A stretch of DNA of 64,000 bases from Ponticaulis profundi (GCF_042659465.1 NZ_JBHSSW010000017.1:62001-126000), one strand, 5' to 3'; positions 43,531 through 52,901 are shown, counted from the stretch's first letter. Program-made: numbers and translations. Notes: a model not told the origin generated them from the sequence alone.

Positions 43531-43965
43531 ATGGCTGAATTTGATCCCGCCAAATTCTTTTCCGGCCAGCATGGAACCGCGCCGCCTTCCGCAGCGCTTC
43601 TGAACTTTGAGTTTCAGGAGGCAGATGTGGAGCGGGGTTGGATTCGGATCAAATTCACCCCACGTCAGGAATTCCTGAATCCAGCCGGTGTTATTCAGGG
43701 CGGCTTTCTCGTCGCCATGCTGGACGACACGATGGGCCCCGCTGTGATCGTCAAATCCGGCGGCACCAAAATGACGACTTCCATCGATATTCACACGCAT
43801 TTCATGCGTCCCGTGAAACTCGCCCCGGTATATTGTGAAGCCGAAGTCACAAGACTTGGTCGATCAATTGCCTATATTGAAGGAAAGCTTTTCGACGAGG
43901 CTGGCCGTTTGTGTGTGCGGGCCACTTCGAGCGCGATGATCATGAGTTTTCCGACGTCAGAATAA
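43531..43965 (+). CDS. PaaI-family hotdog thioesterase
   Basis: 144-residue acyl-CoA thioesterase. The hotdog helix motif reads NPAGVIQGGFLVAMLDDTMG, with Gln in place of the usual His of HGG and Asp retained. DIHTHFMRPVKLAPV and SIAYIEGKLFD complete the fold. It would release CoA from acyl-CoA intermediates and fits the beta-oxidation block. GGAGCGTGTTGA precedes the start. Confidence 0.85.
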   Translation: MAEFDPAKFFSGQHGTAPPSAALLNFEFQEADVERGWIRIKFTPRQEFLNPAGVIQGGFLVAMLDDTMGPAVIVKSGGTKMTTSIDIHTHFMRPVKLAPVYCEAEVTRLGRSIAYIEGKLFDEAGRLCVRATSSAMIMSFPTSE

Positions 43966-44001
43966 TTCAAAGAATTAGCAGTCCAAAAGGAGAAACATCC
44001 A

Positions 44002-45207
44002 ATGGCAGAAGCATATATCTATGACGCGGTGCGTACGCCGCGCGGAAAGGGCAAGGCCTCTGGTTCCTTGCATGAAATCACCTCGCTCAGCCTCGCGACG
44101 CAGACGCTTCAGGCGCTCCGCGATCGCAACGACCTCGATACGTCCAAAGTCGATGACTGCATTCTGGGCTGTGTTGGCCCGGTGGGTGAGCAAGGCTCGG
44201 ACATTGCCCGTATCGCTGTTCTGAACGCAGATTATGCCGAAACAGTCGCGGGCGTTCAGGTCGACCGTTTCTGTGCATCCGGTCTCGAAGCCTGCAACAT
44301 CGCAGCAGCGAAAGTCATGACCGGTGAAGCGGACATGGCAATTGGCGGCGGCGTTGAAGCCATGTCACGTGTCCCAATGGGCTCGAATGGCGGTGCATGG
44401 CCGGTTGATCCAAGCATTGCCATGAAATCCTATTTCGCGCCGCAAGGTGTGTCTGCTGACCTGATCGCGACCAAATATGGTTTCTCACGCGATGATGCGG
44501 ACGCCTATGCGATCGAGTCCCAGCAACGCGCTGCCAAAGCCTGGGAAGAAGGTCGCTTTTCGAAATCCATCGTGCCTGTAAAAGACCAACTCGGCGCGAT
44601 CATCCTGGATCATGACGAGCACATGCGCCCGGATGCCGATATGCAATCACTTGCAGGCCTGAACCCAAGCTTTGCCGGTCTCGGCGGCATGGGCTTTGAT
44701 GAAGTGGTCAAGCAGCGCTACCCGGAAGTCGAAGCGATCAACCACATTCACCACCCGGGCAACTCTTCCGGTATCGTTGACGGTGCGTCTGCAGTGCTGT
44801 TCGGCTCGAAAGAAATGGGCGATGCGCTTGGTCTCAAGCCTCGTGCAAAAGTCCGCGGTTTCGCGTCTATCGGTTCTGAACCATCCATCATGCTGACCGG
44901 CCCGTCTTTCGTGACGGAAAAAGTGCTGAAAAAGCTCGGCATGGAAGTCAGCGACATTGATCTTTACGAGCTGAATGAAGCCTTTGCTTCTGTGGTTCTG
45001 CGCTACATGCAGGCGCTCGACATTCCGCACGACAAGATCAACGTGAATGGCGGTGCGATTGCAATGGGACACCCGCTCGGTGCAACCGGCGGCATGATCC
45101 TCGGCACCATGGTTGATGAGCTGGAACGTTCCGACAAGGAAACGGCTCTGGTCACGCTCTGCGTTGGTGCAGGCATGGGTACAGCAACGGTTATTGAGCG
45201 CGTCTGA
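44002..45207 (+). CDS. Acetyl-CoA acyltransferase (thiolase, FadA-like)
   Basis: Last enzyme of the beta-oxidation cycle, cleaving 3-ketoacyl-CoA with CoA. It has 401 residues. The nucleophilic Cys is in DRFCASGLEACN, the His in GGAIAMGHPLGATGG, and the second Cys in LCVGAGMGTATV. AAAAGGAGAAACATCC precedes the start. It is followed after six bases by a 55-residue membrane protein gene and then fadJ. The three form an operon and together supply the hydratase, dehydrogenase and thiolase steps. Confidence 0.93.
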   Translation: MAEAYIYDAVRTPRGKGKASGSLHEITSLSLATQTLQALRDRNDLDTSKVDDCILGCVGPVGEQGSDIARIAVLNADYAETVAGVQVDRFCASGLEACNIAAAKVMTGEADMAIGGGVEAMSRVPMGSNGGAWPVDPSIAMKSYFAPQGVSADLIATKYGFSRDDADAYAIESQQRAAKAWEEGRFSKSIVPVKDQLGAIILDHDEHMRPDADMQSLAGLNPSFAGLGGMGFDEVVKQRYPEVEAINHIHHPGNSSGIVDGASAVLFGSKEMGDALGLKPRAKVRGFASIGSEPSIMLTGPSFVTEKVLKKLGMEVSDIDLYELNEAFASVVLRYMQALDIPHDKINVNGGAIAMGHPLGATGGMILGTMVDELERSDKETALVTLCVGAGMGTATVIERV

Positions 45208-45213
45208 TCTGTC

Positions 45214-45381
45214 ATGTCCGATCGAATGATCCGCACACTGCTTTCGCTCTTTATGGGCGGCGTTACAGGCTTTCTGATGGGCTCTCTGTTTGGCGACAAG
45301 CTGCAGGGCATTCTGATTGGCCTGATCCTGGGTGCGGTCTTCGGTCTGTTCGTGAAAGGTGATCAAGACAAGACAGATTGA
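45214..45381 (+). CDS. 55-residue glycine-rich two-helix membrane protein
   Basis: Short open frame ATG 45214 to TGA 45381: MSDRMIRTLLSLFMGGVTGF then LMGSLFGDKLQGILIGLILG and a charged tail ending KGDQDKTD. Two hydrophobic segments (about residues 8-26 and 32-47) with GxxxG-like spacing resemble a glycine-zipper hairpin. It sits between thiolase and fadJ on the same strand, with only 6 and 32 bases on either side. That position and the clean codon usage make it likely real. Function unknown; it could tether the beta-oxidation enzymes to the membrane, which is speculation. Confidence 0.65.
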   Translation: MSDRMIRTLLSLFMGGVTGFLMGSLFGDKLQGILIGLILGAVFGLFVKGDQDKTD

Positions 45382-45413
45382 ATATGGGGGCGACCCCGAT
45401 TGGAGGACAGAAT

Positions 45414-47645
45414 ATGAACCTCGAAACATTTACTTTTGACGTTGATAGCGACGGTCTCGCAGTCGCAAGCTTCGACGTTCCAGGCCGCAGCATGAACACG
45501 CTGACGGCCAAGGCAATTGCCGACATTACGGCGATTACCAAGGAAGTTGCGACCAATGACGCGATCAAGGGTCTGGTTGTGACGTCTGGCAAGTCATCCG
45601 GTTTCTGCGCTGGCGCAGACCTCGGTGAAATGAATGAAAGCGCAGGCGGCGGTAAAGCGGCCTCTGAGATGAGCGAAGATGAGCTTCTGAAAGCCGCGTT
45701 CGAGCGTGGTTTCTCACTCAACAAAACACTTCGCGAGCTGGAAACCTGCGGCAAACCGGTTGCGTGTGCCCTGAATGGCCTCGCGCTCGGCGGTGGTCTG
45801 GAAGTTGCGCTTGCCTGCCATTACCGCGTTGCTGCCAACGATAATCCGAAGATCCAGTTTGGTCTGCCGGAAGCCAAGATCGGCCTTCTGCCAGGCGCTG
45901 GTGGTACGCAGCGTCTGCCACGCCTGATCGGCATCATGGAAGCTTCCCAGTACATTCTGGAAGGCAAGCCAATGAAAGCCGAAAAAGCGGCTGAACTGGG
46001 CGTCGTGAACGAACTGGCTCCGACAGCTGAGCTGGTGGATCGTGCAAAAGCCTGGCTGAAAGCCAATCCGGAGGCGAAAGCGCCTTGGGATCAGAAAGGC
46101 TTCCGCTTCCCAGGCGGCGTGCCGAACCAGCATCCTGGCGCAACGCAGATTGCGACCATGGGCAATGCGATGATTTCGGCGAAAACCTATGGCAACTATC
46201 CGGCTCAGGTGAACATTCTGAAGTGCATCTATGAAGGCTCTCAGGTGCCGATTGATGCCGCGCTTCGCATTGAAACGCGTTACTTCATCAACACCCAGCA
46301 GCGCCCGGAAGCCAAAGGCATGATCCGTTCGCTCTTCCTCTCCATGCAGGAGCTTTCCAAAGGTGCATCTCGTCCGGCAGGTCCGGCCAAGTATGAACTG
46401 AAGAAGGTCGCTGTTCTTGGTGCAGGTCTGATGGGTGCCGGTATTGCGCACGTTCAGGCGATGGCAGGCATCGAGACTGTTCTGCTGGACGTTGATCAGG
46501 CCAATGCTGAGAAGGGCAAAGCCTATTCAAAGCGCATTCTGGACAAGCAGGTGTCGCGTGGAAAAATGACTCAGGAGAAGGCTGACGGCATTCTCTCGCT
46601 CATCACGCCAAGCACGGACTATTCGCTCATCAAGGGCGCTGATCTGGTGGTTGAGGCTGTCTTCGAGGACACCGAGCTGAAAGCCAAGGTCACGAAAATG
46701 GCTGAAGAGCATCTGGCTGATACAGCGGTCATGGGCTCGAACACTTCGACCCTGCCGATCACAGGTCTTGCTGAAGCATCCATCCGCCCGGAAAACTATA
46801 TCGGCATCCACTTCTTCTCGCCGGTAGAGCGCATGGGCCTTGTCGAGATCATTCTCGGTGACAAGACCACAGAAGAGACGCTGGCCAAGACCATCGACTA
46901 TGTTCTGAAGATCCGCAAAACACCGATTGTGGTGAATGATTTCCGTGGCTTCTACACCTCGCGTTGCTTCGGCACATACACGCAGGAAGGCATGGAGATG
47001 GTTCTGGAAGGCATCAAGCCTGCCATCATCGAGAATGTCGGTCGTCAGGCTGGCATGCCGATGGGACCTCTGGAAGTCTCCGACAGTGTCGGCCTTGATA
47101 CCGCACTGAAGATCGGTCGTCAGATGGCGAAAGCTGCTGGTATGGACGCCAATGAAAATCCAGCCAGCCAGTTCCTCGCATGGCTTGTCGAAGACAAGGG
47201 CCGTGTCGGTCGCAAGGCTGGCAAGGGCTATTACGAGTATGGTGAAGACGGCAAACCAACCCGCCTCTGGCCGGATCTGTCTGAAAAGATCGATCTGAAG
47301 ATTGAAGAATGCCCACCTGAGCTGAAAGAAGAGCTGACCAAGCGCTTCCTCTTCCGTCAGTGCATCGAAGTGGCACGCTGCTTCGAGGAAGGCGTTATCA
47401 CCGATGCGCGTGATGCGGATATCGGCTCGATCCTGGCATGGGGCTTTGCGCCATACACTGGCGGTTGCTGTTCGTATATGGACCTGAAATGGGGCATTGC
47501 AGACTTCGTGAAGGAAGCTGATCGTCTGGCCGATGCCTATGGCGAGCGTTTCCGTCCAAATGCGATGCTGAAGGAAATGGCAGAGAAGGGCGAGACCTTC
47601 TACTCCCGCTTCCCACCAGCTCAGAAAGAAAAAGCTGCGGCCTGA
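45414..47645 (+). CDS. fadJ: FadJ-type 3-hydroxyacyl-CoA dehydrogenase/enoyl-CoA hydratase
   Basis: Bifunctional beta-oxidation enzyme with 743 residues from ATG 45414 (TTGGAGGACAGAAT upstream). The N-terminal crotonase domain has SGFCAGADLGEM, NGLALGGGLEVALACHYR and LPEAKIGLLPGAGGTQRLP. The linker is followed by the NAD domain with VAVLGAGLMGAGIAHVQAM, SNTSTLPIT and the catalytic His in IGIHFFSPVERM. The C-terminal domains end in the SRFPPAQKEKAAA tail. It acts with the thiolase upstream. A strong terminator follows. Confidence 0.94.
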   Translation: MNLETFTFDVDSDGLAVASFDVPGRSMNTLTAKAIADITAITKEVATNDAIKGLVVTSGKSSGFCAGADLGEMNESAGGGKAASEMSEDELLKAAFERGFSLNKTLRELETCGKPVACALNGLALGGGLEVALACHYRVAANDNPKIQFGLPEAKIGLLPGAGGTQRLPRLIGIMEASQYILEGKPMKAEKAAELGVVNELAPTAELVDRAKAWLKANPEAKAPWDQKGFRFPGGVPNQHPGATQIATMGNAMISAKTYGNYPAQVNILKCIYEGSQVPIDAALRIETRYFINTQQRPEAKGMIRSLFLSMQELSKGASRPAGPAKYELKKVAVLGAGLMGAGIAHVQAMAGIETVLLDVDQANAEKGKAYSKRILDKQVSRGKMTQEKADGILSLITPSTDYSLIKGADLVVEAVFEDTELKAKVTKMAEEHLADTAVMGSNTSTLPITGLAEASIRPENYIGIHFFSPVERMGLVEIILGDKTTEETLAKTIDYVLKIRKTPIVVNDFRGFYTSRCFGTYTQEGMEMVLEGIKPAIIENVGRQAGMPMGPLEVSDSVGLDTALKIGRQMAKAAGMDANENPASQFLAWLVEDKGRVGRKAGKGYYEYGEDGKPTRLWPDLSEKIDLKIEECPPELKEELTKRFLFRQCIEVARCFEEGVITDARDADIGSILAWGFAPYTGGCCSYMDLKWGIADFVKEADRLADAYGERFRPNAMLKEMAEKGETFYSRFPPAQKEKAAA

Positions 47646-47671
47646 TTTCCGCATAGCTTCTGAAAACGGAA

Positions 47672-47698
47672 AAGCCGGGCATCTTGCCCGGCTTTTTT
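47672..47698 (+). terminator. Rho-independent terminator after fadJ
   Basis: AAGCCGGGC-ATCTT-GCCCGGCTT stem of nine pairs followed by TTTTTT. The convergent lipase gene ends six bases further on. On the other strand the A-run before the stem also gives T-rich text, so it may work in both directions. Confidence 0.9.
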
Positions 47699-47703
47699 GT
47701 TGC

Positions 47704-49272
47704 CTACTGGCTGCGTCGCCGCTCTGTGACCGCCGTATTGTAAAGCCAGGCGTGGCCATTCGGGCTGAGCTTTGGATTGGAAGGCTGCTTTGCGCGCATC
47801 TTCTTCACGGCATTCAGATAAAACATGTTGTCGTGATAGGTTTTGAAGTCTGACCGCAGCGTGCGCAGTTTCAGATCCACCCGCATATCATTCCCATCGA
47901 TCGGTTTGCCGTCGGCCTGAATGACGAGGAGCCGCCCGACATGTTCATAGCGCTCAAACTGGAGGGCGGTGCCGGCCGTACGACCGCGCTTTGGAATGAG
48001 GGGGACAGGGTCATTGTTAACCGCAATGCGCAGATTGTCCGGCACGATGCGGGAAAAGTACAAAAAGAAGGGTTTGTTGCCGACACGCGGGCTGCCGGAG
48101 ACCAGATGCGTGATCGTCGTGAATTTGTGCTCGTAATTGGTCTGCATGTCTGCGGCCATCAGCGTTGCCATCGCACCGCCGAGTGAATGGCCGAAAATGA
48201 ACAGATTGGATTTCGGTTCACGCGCAAGCTCTGAAGTGATCTTCCCGCGGAACTTCATATAGGAATCATAAAACCCCTTATGCACGAGCAGTCCTTTTTC
48301 CACGGAACGGCTGGTATCGCGGCTTGATATGAAGGATGGCGAGATCAGTTTCGTGCGAGCATCGCTGCGAATGGCGTTGACGATTGTCTCCCCAAAATTG
48401 TCTCCGCCCGTGCCCCGGAACGTCACGATTATGGCGGAGCCCTTACGGGTCATGGTCATTCTCAGGCGCTCACCATTCAGTCCGCCCGCTTCAAAAACGC
48501 CGTCACCAATCAGCGTGAAGCCATTGTCCTTGAGCTTGTCTTTAACCGTTCCGGCGCCGTCGCTGGAGACCATCTGGACATGCTCTTGCATGGAGACGGC
48601 CGTTTGCGCTTTGTCAGTATCAAAGGTCGTTCCAACGGAAAGAACGCTGCCATAACCATCATTCAGGACCAGGCCCTGTGTGATCGGCTGTACTGGCTTT
48701 GGCGCAGATGCCGCCCGCAGGCGCGCCTGCCGGTCTGCTTCCTGGTCGGCTTTTTGCTGTTCGCGCGCGGCCTGTTCGGCTTTCTTGTCGACCAGCGTCA
48801 TCCATTTTTCAAACTGCCAGGGGGATTTTTCCAGCGGGTCGCGGGTTTCGCCGGACCCAAAGTTCAAAATCGGCGGCGGATAGCGATCCTCAACTGTGCC
48901 CCGCCACTCTGTGCCGTTCTTTCCTTCCCAGCTTGGAAGTGTCGTATCTGACCAGGTCCAGCGGCCACTGAAGCGTGAACCGAGGTCTCCGGTGGCGACA
49001 AACTCGATATATCCCCATCTGCCATCCTTGCGCTCGAAAATGCCGCGGAGCCATTCACCACAGGGGCGATTGAGGTAAGCCTTGATGGTGCCGACATTTC
49101 CGTAGTCACCATAGACCGTGTCGCCATCTTCGATGAGCCGAAGCTGGCCATAGGTCGTATCCCAGCTTCCTGTCCAGTATGGATCACAGGACTTGTCCTG
49201 CGCGCTTGCAAAGCCACCGCTCAGGATGGTCAGCAACATAGCGATGCTCAGACATCCGGGTTTTATTGGCAT
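47704..49272 (-). CDS. Exported class 3 lipase-like protein
   Basis: 522 residues from ATG 49272 (GGGAGAG upstream), with signal peptide CLSIAMLLTILSGGFASA. The N-terminal 170 residues are a Trp- and Gly-rich beta domain (DPYWTGSWDTTYGQLRL, FSGRWTWSDT). A charged helical linker follows, then an alpha/beta hydrolase of the Lipase_3 type with nucleophile Ser363 in FIFGHSLGGAMATL, GSPRVGN, Asp in NNDPVPLIP and a late His. The N-terminal domain could bind substrate or surface. Lipid specificity unknown. Confidence 0.85.
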   Translation of the reverse strand: MPIKPGCLSIAMLLTILSGGFASAQDKSCDPYWTGSWDTTYGQLRLIEDGDTVYGDYGNVGTIKAYLNRPCGEWLRGIFERKDGRWGYIEFVATGDLGSRFSGRWTWSDTTLPSWEGKNGTEWRGTVEDRYPPPILNFGSGETRDPLEKSPWQFEKWMTLVDKKAEQAAREQQKADQEADRQARLRAASAPKPVQPITQGLVLNDGYGSVLSVGTTFDTDKAQTAVSMQEHVQMVSSDGAGTVKDKLKDNGFTLIGDGVFEAGGLNGERLRMTMTRKGSAIIVTFRGTGGDNFGETIVNAIRSDARTKLISPSFISSRDTSRSVEKGLLVHKGFYDSYMKFRGKITSELAREPKSNLFIFGHSLGGAMATLMAADMQTNYEHKFTTITHLVSGSPRVGNKPFFLYFSRIVPDNLRIAVNNDPVPLIPKRGRTAGTALQFERYEHVGRLLVIQADGKPIDGNDMRVDLKLRTLRSDFKTYHDNMFYLNAVKKMRAKQPSNPKLSPNGHAWLYNTAVTERRRSQ

Positions 49273-49373
49273 GTTTCTCTCCCGTTGGTTCAATTAACCT
49301 ACGGCATGGAGGAGAAAAACCGGACAGAAATTTCCCAGTTACCTGACGCCTGCTACGGGCTGATGTGTTCAGC

Positions 49374-51320
49374 CTAAGGCGTTCCGATATGCGTATCGAC
49401 GAAGTTGATGATGGCCTTCATGGCATCGACCCGCGCGTTCCGCGTTGACAGGCTATGGTCCTGATCTTTCATGATGATGAGCTCGACGTCCTTGCCTGCG
49501 GCCTCAAGCGCGTCACGCATGCGTGTGCTCTGAGCGATCGGAACCGCGACGTCATCGCGGCCATGAATCAGGAGGACAGGCGCTGTGAACGCGTCCGCCT
49601 GATAGGCAGGCGAAACCGCTTCGAGGGCGCTTCGATCTGTCTTACGATTTCCGATCTGGCGTTCCCAGTAGGACATCACCCAGCTTTCCTCGCCAGCGGC
49701 CCATCTTTCATCAAACAGCATTTTGGGCAGGTCGCTCACGCCGGCAATGGACACAACACATTGATAGCTGTCAGGCGTTTTCGCGCCGCCTGACAGTGCT
49801 GAAAATCCGCCATAGCTCCAGCCGACAATGCAGACCCGTTCCGGATCGGCCCAGCCAATCTGTGCCAGCGCGTTCATGCCGTCGGTCACGTCATCCTGCA
49901 TGGCTTTTCCCCATTCCCCGTATCCAGCTTCGAGGAATGACAGGCCGAAACCGGTGGAGCCGCGAAAGTTTGGCTGCAGCACCATATAGCCGCGGCTGGC
50001 AAAAAACTGTGCCATCCAGTCAAACCCAATCTGGTCATGACTTTCCGGGCCACCATGCGGCATAACAATCATGGGCAGATTGACCTGCTCTTCCTGTGTG
50101 GTGCCGAGTGGAAAGGTCACCAGTGCGGGTATCATCAGCCCGTCGCGGGCCGGGTATTCAATTGAGATAACTTCGGCTGTTTCAGCGCTGGAAATACCGG
50201 GGCGACTGCGCGCGACCAGCTCCGTTTTGCCGGTGGTCCGATCCAGTATCGCAAAGTGTCCTGAATACGGGGCGCCTGTCAGATGGAAAAGCAGTTTGGA
50301 ATAATCGTCACTCCAGGAGGTGAGTTCGACATTGACCGAAGGCAGGGACTCCAGAAAAGCCTGAACATCCGCATTCAGTGCCTCATCCAGCAAAAAATAG
50401 CCAGGTGTCACTCCAGCCAGTCTCACCCCGATGACGACGCGGTTTCGGTCCAGCAGGATGCCTTCCATGTCGCTTTCGACAGGGAAGAGGGCCGGTCCGA
50501 TATCTCCTGTTTCAAGATTGATCGGATAGAGGCCAGCCGGATTGCTTTCATGTTTACCGTCTTCCGAGACAATGACGGATTTTCCGTCGGCTGTGAGCCC
50601 GACCAGACTTTTCGTGCTGATTTCAACCTGTTCCTCGATGACGGTTTTCCACCCTCGACCGTCACGAATATCGAGTGTGTAGAGATCCTTCTCATCGTCC
50701 ATGCTTTCCCGCGCGAGGACGTCCCCGGAAGGCGCAATGATCCAGTCTTTCGTGTTTGATGTGCCGCGCATGATCTGGCGACCCGATCCGGAGTTCGTCC
50801 GGACTTCGTAAATGTCATATGTAAAGGTGCGGCCACGCTGTGTGAAAGCCGGCATGAACACTTTGTCACCGTCTTCATGGACGCCGATCACCCGCCCCAG
50901 ACCTTGCGGCATGACATCGTCGAGCCTTTGTGGAAGCTGCTCAATCGCTCCGGTTGCTAGATCAACCGAGAACGCAGCGGTGAACTCAAACTCATTGATG
51001 AAATAGTCCGTTTCAAGTGTCCGGGCTGATGTGCGCAGGATGACGTGATCCTTGCCGGCAAAGTACAGGCTTCGTGGTTTGAGGTCGGTGACCTCTGCAT
51101 AGCAGGTCTGAGCCTTCAGACTGAGGTCATATGAGCAGAGCAGTTCACGCTCACTATCTGAACGGATCCAGGCGATTTTCGTGCCGTCACCGGACAGGGA
51201 TGCGTTTCGGATTTCCGGAGGAGCCGCATAGTCCTCGAGGCTTGGCGCGGCGTGCAGAGATGATGTCGCGCTCAGGGCAGCCAGTGTCGGAAGCAACAGA
51301 TTTCGAACGATTTCCAACAT
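49374..51320 (-). CDS. Exported S9-family prolyl oligopeptidase-like peptidase
   Basis: 648 residues from ATG 51320 (the longer frame begins with TTG). The signal peptide LLLPTLAALSATSSLHA is followed by a beta-propeller of about 370 residues and an alpha/beta hydrolase domain. The triad is Ser in VGWSYGGFSAL, Asp in HGRDDVAVP and His in DQDHSLS. PHGGPESHDQIGFDW and NFRGSTGFG are typical of the acylaminoacyl-peptidase branch. It probably degrades peptides in the periplasm. Confidence 0.9.
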   Translation of the reverse strand: MLEIVRNLLLPTLAALSATSSLHAAPSLEDYAAPPEIRNASLSGDGTKIAWIRSDSERELLCSYDLSLKAQTCYAEVTDLKPRSLYFAGKDHVILRTSARTLETDYFINEFEFTAAFSVDLATGAIEQLPQRLDDVMPQGLGRVIGVHEDGDKVFMPAFTQRGRTFTYDIYEVRTNSGSGRQIMRGTSNTKDWIIAPSGDVLARESMDDEKDLYTLDIRDGRGWKTVIEEQVEISTKSLVGLTADGKSVIVSEDGKHESNPAGLYPINLETGDIGPALFPVESDMEGILLDRNRVVIGVRLAGVTPGYFLLDEALNADVQAFLESLPSVNVELTSWSDDYSKLLFHLTGAPYSGHFAILDRTTGKTELVARSRPGISSAETAEVISIEYPARDGLMIPALVTFPLGTTQEEQVNLPMIVMPHGGPESHDQIGFDWMAQFFASRGYMVLQPNFRGSTGFGLSFLEAGYGEWGKAMQDDVTDGMNALAQIGWADPERVCIVGWSYGGFSALSGGAKTPDSYQCVVSIAGVSDLPKMLFDERWAAGEESWVMSYWERQIGNRKTDRSALEAVSPAYQADAFTAPVLLIHGRDDVAVPIAQSTRMRDALEAAGKDVELIIMKDQDHSLSTRNARVDAMKAIINFVDTHIGTP

Positions 51321-51423
51321 GTCCCAAACTCCCGGTTTCAACGTTCCGAGAAGAGCTCAAGCATGAGGGAATGCAACTATAAATAACTGAAAACTGCGGA
51401 AAAAATGAATGTGATTAAAAGAA

Positions 51424-51449
51424 AACCGGCAGCCTCGCGGCTGCCGGTT
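51424..51449 (-). terminator. Rho-independent terminator after OmpA-like gene
   Basis: On the minus strand AACCGGCAGCC-GCGA-GGCTGCCGGTT has eleven perfect pairs and a four-base loop, followed by TTCTTTTAAT. It lies 37 bases past the stop of the OmpA-like gene. Confidence 0.8.
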
Positions 51450-51485
51450 CGGGCGGTCTTCCCTAAGAAACTGTGGCGATGCGTC

Positions 51486-52124
51486 TTATGACGTCTGTTC
51501 CACGATTGGCGTCAGTGTGATTTCGACGCGGCGGTTCGCACCCGATTCCGGAGCGACACCTGGCAGAAGCTGGGTTTCACCCATGCCATACGCCTGAATA
51601 CGAACCGGGCGGACGCCCTGCGTACCCAGATAGTTCAGGACAGAGTTTGCACGGCGCTCGGAAAGCTGCTGGTTATAGTCTGCAGGACCATCCGCGCTGG
51701 CGTGACCAACAATATCAACGGCCGTGGACGGGAATTCCTTCAGGGTCATCGCAACGTCGTTGAGGACAGGGTAAAAGCTTGGTGAGATATCTGCGCTGTT
51801 CAGCGCAAATGTGATGTCGGATGGTGCAACCAGCTGAATCTGATCACCCTGGCGAACCACTTCGATACCTGTGCCGGCAGTACGTTGTTTCAGAGCGCGC
51901 TCCTGGCGGTCCATATAGTCACCAACGGCAGCGCCTGCGAGTGCGCCAACGGCTGCGCCAATCGCAGCATTGCGGCCGTCATTACCGCCTGCGAGTGTGC
52001 CAAGGCCAGCGCCTGTTGCAGCGCCAATGCCTGCACCTGTCCATACCCGGCGGCTTGGGCCTTCAGTCGCGCAAGCCGAAACCAAAAGGGCTGCAGCGGA
52101 CAGGCCAATAAGACTTTTTTTCAT
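51486..52124 (-). CDS. OmpA-family lipoprotein with glycine-zipper segment (YiaD-like)
   Basis: 212 residues. The lipoprotein signal ends in LVSAC (Cys18). A glycine-zipper region follows (GAGIGAATGAGLGTLAGG, AAIGAAVGALAGAAVGDYMD). The C-terminal OmpA domain has DITFALNSADISPSF, VDIVGHASADGPADYNQQLSERRANSV (in parts) and NRRVEITLTP, the peptidoglycan-binding residues. It would anchor the outer membrane to peptidoglycan. GAGGAG precedes the start. Confidence 0.9.
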   Translation of the reverse strand: MKKSLIGLSAAALLVSACATEGPSRRVWTGAGIGAATGAGLGTLAGGNDGRNAAIGAAVGALAGAAVGDYMDRQERALKQRTAGTGIEVVRQGDQIQLVAPSDITFALNSADISPSFYPVLNDVAMTLKEFPSTAVDIVGHASADGPADYNQQLSERRANSVLNYLGTQGVRPVRIQAYGMGETQLLPGVAPESGANRRVEITLTPIVEQTS

Positions 52125-52201
52125 TGAGAACTCCTCTCCCAGTTACAGCGTCTAAACGCCATGGCGCTGCATGTGTTCCAGAATTACGGCGATTTTAGGA
52201 A

Positions 52202-52256
52202 TGACAAGCACGCTTGACAGACAAGTAAGCTTGTCATAATGTCGTGCTTACAAGAC
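52202..52256 (+). promoter_or_regulatory. Promoter with repeated CTTGTC/GACAAG half-sites
   Basis: TTGACA at 52214-52219 is a good -35, with CATAAT (52235) or TAATGT (52237) as possible -10. Overlapping it are GACAAG-TAAG-CTTGTC (52220-52235, perfect arms), TGACAAGC-AC-GCTTGACA (52202-52219, one mismatch), and another CTTACAAGACA copy at 52247. These look like operators for the XRE regulator encoded as second gene of the downstream pair. Confidence 0.6.
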
Positions 52257-52272
52257 AAAAAGGAAATGTCGC

Positions 52273-52677
52273 ATGTCTAAGTTCACGTTCGAGCAAGCCA
52301 AAAGTCGCTATCGACGCCTCTTTTTTCCGGCCATGGTCGTCTACACGGCGGCCTGTATTGGTGGCGCTCTGGTGCTCGCGCCTATGGAAAATCCGCCGCT
52401 CTGGTTGCCGGTTCTGATTGCCATCCTGACGATCGCGCCGATCCTGATCGCGTTTTGGCTGATCTGGCGTTATGTGCAGGAAACGGATGAATATGAGCGG
52501 ATGCGTCAGCTGGAATCGCTTGCGATAGCAGGGATCGTCACGGCATCAGCGGCAGGCGCGATTGGCTTTCTGCAGCTCTATGAAGCGCTTCCGAACTTTC
52601 CGGTGTTTCTGCTTCTGCCATTTTTCTTCCTGACCTACGGCATTGCAAAATGGGTTCGTCAGGGGAGTTGTGCCTGA
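52273..52677 (+). CDS. Small inner-membrane protein paired with XRE regulator
   Basis: 134 residues with four predicted membrane helices (FFPAMVVYTAACIGGALVLA, LWLPVLIAILTIAPILIAFW, SLAIAGIVTASAAGAIGFLQ, FLLLPFFFLTYGIAKW) and a charged loop (RYVQETDEYERMRQLE). The conserved ETDEYERM-type loop is common in membrane proteins encoded next to a small HTH regulator. GGAAATGTCGC precedes the start. Function unknown. Confidence 0.8.
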   Translation: MSKFTFEQAKSRYRRLFFPAMVVYTAACIGGALVLAPMENPPLWLPVLIAILTIAPILIAFWLIWRYVQETDEYERMRQLESLAIAGIVTASAAGAIGFLQLYEALPNFPVFLLLPFFFLTYGIAKWVRQGSCA

Positions 52678-52895
52678 TGGAAAATCGATTGCGCGTCCTA
52701 CGTGCCGAACGAAAATGGAGTCAGGCGTATCTGGCTGAACAGTTGGGCGTATCGCGTCAGTCTGTGAATGCGATCGAGACCGGAAAGTATGATCCATCCC
52801 TGCCGCTCGCCTTTGCGATCGCCAGATTGTTCGATGCTCCGATCGAAGCCATCTTCATGGATGATCAGGCGCCGTCTCAGCAGGCGGCCGAGTGA
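52677..52895 (+). CDS. XRE/Cro-type HTH regulator
   Basis: 72 residues from ATG 52677, which overlaps the stop of the membrane protein gene (TGATG); AGGGGAG lies nine bases before. A single HTH_3 domain is clear: LRVLRAERKWSQAYLAEQLGVSRQSVNAIETGKY (in parts), then PSLPLAFAIARLFDAPIEAIF. It probably represses its own operon through the repeated CTTGTC sites at the promoter. Confidence 0.88.
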   Translation: MENRLRVLRAERKWSQAYLAEQLGVSRQSVNAIETGKYDPSLPLAFAIARLFDAPIEAIFMDDQAPSQQAAE

Positions 52896-52901
52896 TCGGT
52901 C

